A stretch of DNA of 64,000 nt from the NCBI GenBank assembly GCA_027475525.1, contig JAMWFC010000081.1:1-64000 (forward strand). Direction: 5' to 3'. Each line of letters opens with the position of its first letter. Within the stretch, counting starts at the first letter, position 1. Of this stretch, positions 56,303 through 64,000 are shown one piece after another. Below the pieces are notes generated by a model that had not been told where the DNA came from, made no database searches, and saw nothing but the letters and a program-made list of their open reading frames with translations. The stretch is from Macrolepiota albuminosa. Its lineage: Eukaryota > Basidiomycota > Agaricomycetes > Agaricales > Agaricaceae. Position numbers and translations under genes: made by a program.

Positions 56303-56497
56303 AGTAAAAAGCTGGCTAAGAGACAGGTGACAAGTTTCTTCAACCTTTTTCCACAAGAAACAGGTTCTTGCCCCAGCAGTGATGCATGTTCCTAGTCATC
56401 CGCCTTCTGACCTCGAGAATTTCATAAGCTCCATCTTCTCGATTGCGCCATCCTTCCTCACCGGACCAGCGCTTCGAGTTTCCTTTTTTCTTTGACT

Positions 56498-57133
56498 ATG
56501 CCTCATACAAACACAAACGCGGAGGCACAACAACCGACTTCGATGGTTCCATGGTTCCCGATATCCGCCCCTCCACTTCGTAATGTAAGTATGCATTGTA
56601 GCTTCGCTCAGATATCCAATCCCCGTCAGGAACGGGGCGTTTCGAGATTCGGACCGGGGCGCCGGAAGGGCGCGCGCGCGCCCACAGTGTTCTTTGTTTT
56701 GTTTTTTTTGGGGAGGGGAAGGGAGGGCAGGTACCGGGTACTGACGACTTACGCACGGCGGCCCTCGTCACAGAGTGGGGAGACGTGCGGAGTACGGGAT
56801 ACAACGAGCTTTGTTTGTCGGACCGGTGGATGGAAAGATGTGCTGGTGTGGTGGTTGACGCCCTCGGTACGATTGGACGCCGCTCGCGCGGTCGATGCAA
56901 GGGAACCCATCAGTCGTGAGTCCGTGGACACATGCTGTGCTACGCCGCGAGCATGCGCGTTTCAATGGGCTTTTTCGTTTTTTTATTTATTTGCTCCGTT
57001 GTACATAAAGCCCTGCACTCGATCGTATTCGCGAAGGCTCTTGATTGGGACAAAACGAAGATTATACTCAGAAGCTAATCAGCTAAGTAGAAGGAACTGT
57101 CCAGCATGCTCTCGAAGCCTGCAAGTGCCGTAA
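56498..57133 (+). other. Open stretch of uncertain coding status
   Basis: An ATG at 56498 gives MPHTNTNAEAQQPTSMVPWF followed by a possible GTAAGT donor at 56585. The uninterrupted frame runs 213 aa, but its later part is Arg/Cys-rich with no domain and includes a GCGCGC run. It could be the first exon of a small gene or chance. I cannot assign a function. Confidence 0.2.
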
Positions 57134-57950
57134 AGCCTGCAAAGGATGATGTATCAGAGTATCAGAAGAGTACATATCAGATACGATTAGATGTAGACGG
57201 GTACGTCAAGATCCATGGCATTCGTTGTGGTTAGACTCGAAACGCGTTAGACTCGAAACATGATCTACCATGATAATTGATTATGACACCTACCTGTTGC
57301 ATCGGCGAGTTAGTTAGTTATCTCAACAACTGACCTACCACGCAAAGAACACAATATACTGTACCGATCAGTATTCAGATATGCTTTTCCTTTGTCCCTC
57401 GGCCTCGGGGAGCTTATCAATCAAACTCACTGGGGCGTTATGTAGTCTGAATTAATCATGGTCAGAACTGCTGTGAACTCCACCCTGAAAATCGTGAAGG
57501 TAAAAACGAAATATGTACAGTCATTTTATTGTGGTTCTGTGTTCTTGAGGGCGGTTCCGTGGGGCTTCTGCTGGTGCATGTAACCGAGGTACCTAAGAAT
57601 ATACCTCTTGTCAGGGTAACACCGTTCTAGGCCGTAATGTTATGCGTGTCGGCGGACTTTCTCTTGAATAGACGAGAGCGCGTACGGCGCTTAGCTCCGA
57701 CGAAGCACCCGAGTAAATATTTTTCATCGGACCACCGATAATGTGGAGATGTGGAGATGATACTGGTCCATGACGGATATGACCAACATTCACCGAGCAT
57801 CTCAAAGACCGTATTAACTTTTTTGTTCTGCGACACTCAGTCCTCGGCTCGAGTTGTGGATGTCTGTCACGTTTAGCTGATAATTTCTGCTTGAAGGTAT
57901 CAATTACTGAAGCGACATATTAGTGACAAATACGAACCTAATCTGTCATG
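57134..57950. other. Intergenic, no recognised gene
   Basis: Only short ORFs without family resemblance. Nothing else supported. Confidence 0.35.
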
Positions 57951-57961
57951 AAGCATACCCT

Positions 57962-59770
57962 TCACCTCCACGTAATTAAATTAGAGCGGAGGTGAGAACG
58001 ATGCCGAGAAGGACCGCGTTCGCAGCAGCAGGTGAAATTCTGCAGCGAACGAAGCGAAGACCTTCCTTCTTGGGCTATTGATTGTTGGAAGGAGTACGTA
58101 GACGATTCCGATGTGCACGGCTGCACTAGGATTACCAGAATGTCAATAGCATACATCGCCGACACCATGCAAGCATAGATAAGGCTGGATAGAGCTATGC
58201 TATATATAAACGCGTCTTCACACCCGTTTAGCTGGTATGCCAGCGCTATCGGCACGGAGCCTACCTCAGCGAAATCTATGAACTCTGGGAGATGCCTGAC
58301 CAGCCGGCTTGTTGTTCACGAGGGCCATGCGTAGCCCATCATTTCTCCATGAAGCGTGGATGATGGAATCTATCTCAGAATCAACATTTCATAGAAGCTT
58401 TGAGCTTGAGAAAAGCCCGATCACAAATAGTCGAACTCTGTCGGGGTCTAGGTTGATGTATCCAATCATTACAGCCGAATAAGCGTCATGACGATATACC
58501 TGATGAGTCCACGGCTATACGCAAAGGATCGGCGCAAGGTTGTATGGCCGAACACGATGATCCTATCAAACAGACTCGGAGGTGACGAGAGCGAAGTTAC
58601 TTCTCTTCAGGGCTGGGGTCCTGGCGCTACTACAATATGGCGAGGATAGTAGCGCCCCACGAAGCTCCAACAGCACGATGAAGAAAGAAGAGCCTTGGGA
58701 AGACATAATGTTCAACGTCCCATATGTCCCACATCTTGGGACACTGAGCGCTGCAAATGGTACGCCGAACGACTTCCAGATCTAGAATGTTATCGTAAAT
58801 GATCAAGCTGTCAGGTCCCCGGGGTGGCCTGCCTAGAATACCACGAACAAAAGTAGTTTCAGAGGTACACATGACACACCAGAAGGAGACCCAAACTAGT
58901 TGGATCGATTGATGTTCAATGTCGATCAAGAAAGTCTTATCTCAGTGACAGACTAAGTAAAAATACTCCTTGGCCTATTGAGTGAATGATCCCATGATCT
59001 CCGAATCTCGACCATCAAACCGTCGTAGTTCGAACTTTAACTTTACGAATACACCAAATTCCTGGCACGTTGGCATGTATATGTTACTGACAAATGCGCC
59101 ATATTCTAGATCTTCCTCCACTGAGGACAACCACGATTATTTGAGCATCATAATCTATCACAAGCTTTATATGAGAGTACATTCATTCTCATTACAGTTA
59201 GCAAGTCGCTACTTCAGCTTGTAGGCACTGTTTATCCCGAGCAGCTACGATCGAATGAAAGACATCTGTCCTCGGTAAGCTTACGAGATATCTATAGGAC
59301 TACCAACCTGATACGCCAATCGATCATACGTAAAAACATGCCAAGGTGTAACCAGAAAGTGCTAGCAGCGACAGACAGATATGCTACTCTACGTAGGCAC
59401 CGTGCTGCAAATTCATTGGAGAAGATATACTTCCTGTACCTAAGCTTTCTATGATGATCCAAAGGAACTACTCGATTTTCATCAGCTCCGAATTCTTGTA
59501 CTCGGAGTAGATAATGGTTAGTTGATGGAACAATCAATTGAGGAAGTGGACTCGAAAGACATTCAATGAGTTTCATTCCAAGGTAATGGAATTCGGCAGG
59601 CTGTTTCAGTCCATTCAGATTTGGACACATACCTTCTGCGCTCAACATGCACATATAATCGATACCTGACGACCACGAGTGGCGGAACTGCAACATCTAC
59701 AGAACATGAATAAAACCTGGGGCACGTACGGGACAAGAACAGCAAGAAGGATCATTCCCGAAACATCCAT
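57962..59770 (-). other. Possible multi-exon membrane-protein gene or its remnant
   Basis: The minus strand shows several coding-like blocks separated by plausible introns, but I could not close a full model. Blocks: a hydrophobic start at 59770 (MDVSGMILLAVLVPYVPQVL), a GTATCG donor at 59665, a following block with FHYLGMKLIECLSSPLPQLI (from about 59600), a Trp/Cys-rich block at 58630-58929 (VFPRLFFLHRAVGASWG), and a terminal hydrophobic block at 57962-58255 (SIALSSLIYACMVSAMYAID). The pattern suggests several membrane segments. It could be an intact gene with introns I cannot place, or a decaying one. Confidence 0.3.
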
Positions 59771-61200
59771 CCGGGGATAACCATTCATGAGCTATTACGA
59801 CACTAACATTGGAGTGGGTCGGAACTTGGAGATTGTACTTGATCCATTAATACAATACCTCATAGAAGACCGCATCAGCAAGTAAGTAGAAAACGCGAGG
59901 CAACCGAGTCCTACACACGGAGTCTTCTACACCTCCGGTCGTCCAACGTTGCCAGATGAGTTTACTGGTTCATAAGTACGTGGGGATATATCTTAATTTA
60001 AATTGCTTCTTCGTACACATGACACGTTTGCATACGCACAACGAACCTTTGAAGATGGATGCAGGCAGGTGCTGTTGAGAGAATCGTCCCAGAAACCCAA
60101 ATCTATATCGCGATCTGGAGGGCGTGGGCGGTATAAGGCTGCGTTAAGGTCAGGGTATGAATCTTGAACCTGTCCAAAAGGGTGGTGAATGCTGGTCACA
60201 CGTGCTGAAGCACTCGAGCTGGTGTTATAACGCTCATTCTAGAACAATGAATGAGAAGGAGCAGAACTGATGACTATAGAAGATCGGCCCCAACGCCGCT
60301 TCAATTTATTGACAAATCTGGTGAGAAAACAGCTGCTCGGGCAAAGGTCTTCCTCGGTTTTGGTTACTTGGACAGTGTGTACATGCTAGAATTGCCGACT
60401 CGGACAAATAGCACGTCTAGTTTTGTGCTGCAAGCGTGATGGTCGACGGCCAGGTTGACCCATGAGTTGTAGTCGTCTGAGTTGATAGTCCGCCTGAGTT
60501 CTTTTTATTCGGCGGAGAAGTGAGATTTCTCACCGTCAACGATGAGGAGTGCCCGACCCCTCCGAGATTGATTGCACAGGCAGATAAACGATTTACCATT
60601 TGATGTTTTACATGGACTAAAAATTTAGTTCTCGATAGCGCAATATGTGGTCACCGGCAAAAAGAAATAAGTCGGTATATTCAGTTGAGTGCTGCTAAAG
60701 TTTCTTGTGGCTCCCGCGCCTCTTGTGCTAGAAGAAATGGCACCGAACCAGTCCAAGATCAACAGATGAGGCATGATGCGGTACTTGGAGGTGTCATGTA
60801 TTATTAACACTGACAACACATTCTTCATCGATGCAAGAGTCTTGGGGATCATTATAAGGACAGAAAAAGATTTAGCGAAGTTTGAAGTCTTTATGAGAAC
60901 GGTAAGATGACTTGTGCAGAGGGATGGGCTAGTTTCGCGGTGGAGTATGAGAGCCACGTGGCTCTTACAAAAAATAGCTTCCGTCCCAATTTGTATCTAA
61001 CTCAGGGGCTTCGACTTTAGTTCAGCATCCTCAACCTCCAACCCTCTCCTCGAGGCCTCCTTGCTACTCTCAAGATCTAGTGCGCTCATTACTACGACTG
61101 AACGGCGTGTTAGATTCTTGATTCGCTCTTCTAGCTCTCTGACTGTTGCCCAATTATTGCCGAACCCCTGTCGCAGTTCTCATTTAACAGGAGCAAAAAT
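59771..61200. other. Intergenic region upstream of the short C2H2 gene
   Basis: No convincing exon. Minus-strand ORFs at 60417-60957 lack family signatures. The promoter of the gene at 61201 should be here, and its true first exon could lie upstream of 61201. Confidence 0.35.
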
Positions 61201-62391
61201 ATGCACCGCGTTCGCGAGCTGAACTCCCTGAAGAACGCTCAGGAAGGCAAACTGCAGGTAGAAGGAGCCTTTAAATCAATTAAGGAAGGTGTAAGTGTTC
61301 TCTCTTGCGCGCGACATTCGAGTTTGATGAGACAATACGTCTATTGACCTTTTGTATGTGCAGACATCGAACCAAGAAAAAATAACAAATCCGGTTGAAT
61401 CAGCGAACACAAGCATCACGGCCTCGTCTCCAGTCCGTCGACCGCTCACGAGGTCCCAGACTGGCACTGTAACAAAACGTCGCCGACCTGACGAAGCCCC
61501 TTTACACGAAGTCAGACAAAGATCCACTCGGACGCCTAAAAAACTCAAGGCAGCTTTTGATAAAGGTGCTGACCCATCGAGTACTACTACCTCTGAGGAA
61601 GATATGGTTGCGATTCCAATGCCACGCCAAATATCAGCGCCCAAAGGTGGCGACATGCCTGAGCCTTCGAAGGCCTTAACCGCGGGAACCCCTATCGTTC
61701 AATCAAGCCCTAAATTACGCGCAAATCTTCCCATACCGGTGCCCAATTTGACCAAGAAAAGCCGAGGTCGTCGTGTCCCTACGAAACACGGTAGCGACGT
61801 CGGAAACTCTGTCAATCCTAAGGACGCCACCCGAATATACGTCTGTAAAGTTGAAAATTGTGGAAAGTGCTTTCATCGAGGCGAGCACCTAAAAAGGCAC
61901 ATCCGTTCGATCCATACGCACGAGAAACGTGAGTCTATCAGACATGCCTTTTCTACCTTCACAGTGACACTCAATACGCGGTCTATTTGTACACAGCCTT
62001 CAAGTGTACATACCCATCGTGTAACAAGCACTTTAATCGACACGACAATCTCCTTCAACACCTAAAGGTTCACAGAGATCTTGCAACGTCTGAAACGAGT
62101 AATGCGGATGACGTTGGCAGTCCTGTGGAACTGCGGAGAATTTCGCCTTCCCCCCTGTTTACTGAACAGCCCCCGTCCCAATTGCAGCCCTATTATCCGC
62201 CACACGATTCTTACGAAACATCCACTAAGCATGCGCCGATGTCTACAGTATTTCACCAATCTTCTACGCTTTCTTTCCGTAGCTATGACGCGTCGTACGC
62301 GTCTATTTCTGAGCCTGTGAGCTTCAGAACCAACATGGCCGTTTCCTCGCTTCGCACTGAGATTCCACAGTCCCCTCCGAGGACTCCTTGA
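61201..62391 (+). CDS. C2H2 zinc-finger transcription factor (short, diverged paralogue)
   Basis: Model: join(61201..61290,61364..61928,61997..62391), 1050 nt, 349 aa. Exon 1 (MHRVRELNSLKNAQEGKLQV) is the least certain part. The Ser/Thr/Pro-rich middle leads to PIPVPNLTKKSRGRRVPT, identical over this motif to the gene at 51333-52850. Finger 1 follows (YVCKVENCGKCFHRGEHLKR, H-X4-H), then finger 2 (KCTYPSCNKHFNRHDNLLQH, H-X3-H). The intron between the fingers (61929-61996) sits at the same codon and phase as in the long paralogue, after EK. The acidic region of the long paralogue is missing. The C-terminal tail after the fingers is longer (about 110 aa, Ser/Pro-rich). A sequence-specific DNA-binding role is inferred; duplication within about 9 kb is likely. 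Confidence 0.85.
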
Positions 62392-62975
62392 TTGTCAATC
62401 CTTTCAGCATTTTAAGTTGTACTTCCTCGACCTTGGCTTCATTTACCTATAATTTTAATTTTTCAGCACATGTATCTTCCCCAGCAATTATTACCTTCAT
62501 CTTTTACAATCCATGTTTTTGTTGGAGCTTCGATATCATTATATCATTACCCTGATTACCCTATTTCTCTGCTACTTTTTGGATACGAATATCAGCATTG
62601 TAGACCTCTCCTCCATGTTCCTCATAGGCTTAGTCGGACATCCATGGTATATGTTCATACCAAGATCTTTACTCGCTACCATTCTATTCGTAGTACCGGT
62701 ATCCCCTCGTGAGTATGCAGAACGTTGTGCTTGCCTCCAGGCATTCAGTTGATCAGCTCATGGACGAATGAATATTGATTTTGGCAACGATGAAATTTCA
62801 TGGATATGCCGATGCTCAATAATTAGTACATACAGAATGTTCGCGATACACCTACGAAATCGTGGATAAAACCGAGTCCAATATTGAGCATAATAAATGA
62901 ATTGTCATTGATCAGCAGATGTGATCCAATATCAGGCAACGGGGTTGACACATGCACACACGCATCCTGGTTCTT
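62392..62975. other. Intergenic between convergent genes
   Basis: Lies between the stop of the short C2H2 gene and the stop of the TRF4-like gene. It should contain both 3' UTRs. AATAAA-like words occur at about 62888-62900. No ORF supported. Confidence 0.45.
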
Positions 62976-64000
62976 TCATCTCGGTCTCGAAATAGCTGAA
63001 TCAGATCCTGCAGGCAGTTGCGGTCCAATTGGTCTGTCTTTCCAGGTCCGTGACAAATGAGGCACGTTTCTAGATGACGGGCGTAGAGGCAGAGGATGAT
63101 TGGCAAAAGGAATACGATGTGTTCGACGTTCGCTCGTTACATTGGACGGTAGAGTGAACTGAGCAAGAAGTGCACGCTGGTCCAAAAACTGTTATAAAAT
63201 CGTTATTTCAAAGTGAAGCGTGAGAGAAACAAGGCATTCAGACCTTTTGGTCGATGCGAATGATTTGGCCAAGTATATTCTGATTTGTGAGGTCGAGTCG
63301 AAGGAGGGCAGAATATGCATCTTTGAAGAACTGGAAGAACGCTCCAACCTTAGATACGGACTTCGCAATTTCGTTTTCTGGTAACCAGTGATTAGAACGT
63401 ACAAGATCTACGCGGAGGAAGGAGGAAAACGAACCTGGATTGAGAAGACACCGGATAGATAGTATTTCGCTTTCCTCTGGCTTTGGTAGCAATATGCCGG
63501 GCGAAGTAGCAGAGGATATATACGACGTTGTGTAATCAAACGTGAAGCCATAGTAGAACATTAAGTCAATGAGGAGGAAGCCAAGCGATTCTGACTCCAT
63601 AGGCTTGTCGATATACTCATGTGAACGATTACTTGGATTTGCCTATATGTGGACATAATTAACAGCGAAACGAAGGAGAGCATTAGTTGTACCTGAAGAA
63701 AGTGGATACACAAACAAACTAGAGCATAACTTCCCATTCCCCCTCTGGAGGCGTCATTTAACTTTCTCTGACGCAAAAATCCCTTTAAGAGGAATACAAG
63801 TGGTCGGAGGGCAGGCATCCTTGCGAGATAGTCATTGATGACTTCAACTCCCCTGGCCCCCGACTCGTCATTGACATTGATATCAACGCTGAGGGAGCCT
63901 GTAAAGGGTCAAAACTCCTACGTCTACCATATGACAATTGTCACGATTGCTGACCATATTCTTCTCTGATTGCCAAGATAAGGATGGGTACTTTTGCGTG
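62976..64000 (-). CDS. TRF4: Non-canonical poly(A) RNA polymerase, Trf4/Cid14 type (5' truncated by window)
   Basis: Partial model: complement(join(62976..63188,63244..63377,63435..63642,63693..63898,63955..64000)), 807 nt, 268 aa, all introns GT-AG, 50-57 bp, frames consistent. The frame is open at the window edge, so the N-terminal catalytic part lies outside. Visible blocks: HAKVPILI, SLSVDINVNDESGARGVEVI (the third catalytic Asp of the nucleotidyltransferase fold is in VDINV), MPALRPLVFLLKGFLRQRKL, RGGMGSYALVCLCIHFLQ and ESLGFLLIDLMFYYGFTFDY (PAP-associated domain), then a divergent tail. In the TRAMP complex such enzymes add short A-tails that direct nuclear RNAs to the exosome. Confidence 0.87.

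Noticed and set aside
58261..58620. Possible wax-synthase-like or receptor exon on the minus strand
   Set aside because: Some hydrophobic and Arg-rich words look suggestive, but no consistent motif set or frame could be built.

Overview
The window looks like nuclear DNA of an agaricomycete (mushroom-forming basidiomycete). Host genes have many short GT-AG introns of about 50-70 bp. They include basidiomycete-type families: a WW-like/LysM wall-binding protein, an F-box-like protein and C2H2 regulators carrying an NLTKKSRGRRVPT motif. About half of the sequence is nested transposable elements.

Layout. 1-5.9 kb holds host genes: the tail of a large unknown protein, a WW-like/LysM membrane protein, an ankyrin-repeat protein with two micro-exons, and a CDK-type protein kinase. 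6.8-8.0 kb holds a dispersed repeat joined to a broken ARP8 (actin-related protein 8) fragment. 8.0-30.4 kb is one LINE (minus strand) split by a 14.9 kb chromodomain Gypsy element (plus strand, 11573-26471). The Gypsy insertion is flanked by a 5-bp target duplication, ATTTC. The Gypsy itself carries a 938-bp solo LTR in its 5' LTR, a 1.07 kb insert in its RNase H region, and a 2.3 kb insert holding a broken DNA polymerase delta subunit 2 fragment. 30.6-36.6 kb is a decayed Copia element (minus). 36.6-37.4 kb is a pogo/Tigger deletion derivative. 38.1-43.6 kb is an apparently intact tyrosine-recombinase retrotransposon (DIRS order, minus) with split direct repeats A1-ORFs-B1-A2-B2. 44.0-44.7 kb is an F-box-like gene. 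45.7-47.1 kb is a second, longer copy of the 6.8 kb repeat. 47.4-48.1 kb is centrin (CDC31). 49.4-56.3 kb is microsatellite-rich DNA around a C2H2 regulator gene (minus, 51333-52850). A shorter C2H2 paralogue lies at 61201-62391 (plus). The right edge cuts a TRF4-type poly(A) polymerase gene (minus).

The main biological contrast is between the decayed elements and the DIRS-order element. The LINE, Gypsy and Copia elements show CGA-to-TGA stops, other C-to-T changes and lost catalytic residues. The DIRS-order element has open ORFs and repeats that look identical.

A technical point matters for any reader. Four perfect tandem duplications of exactly 77 bp occur at unrelated places (9259, 21258, 38057, 46655). 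This is the signature expected from uncollapsed k-mer overlaps in an assembly with k=77. At least one of them creates a false frameshift.

All exon models are hand-built from splice signals, reading frame and remembered family sequence. No alignment or search was run.
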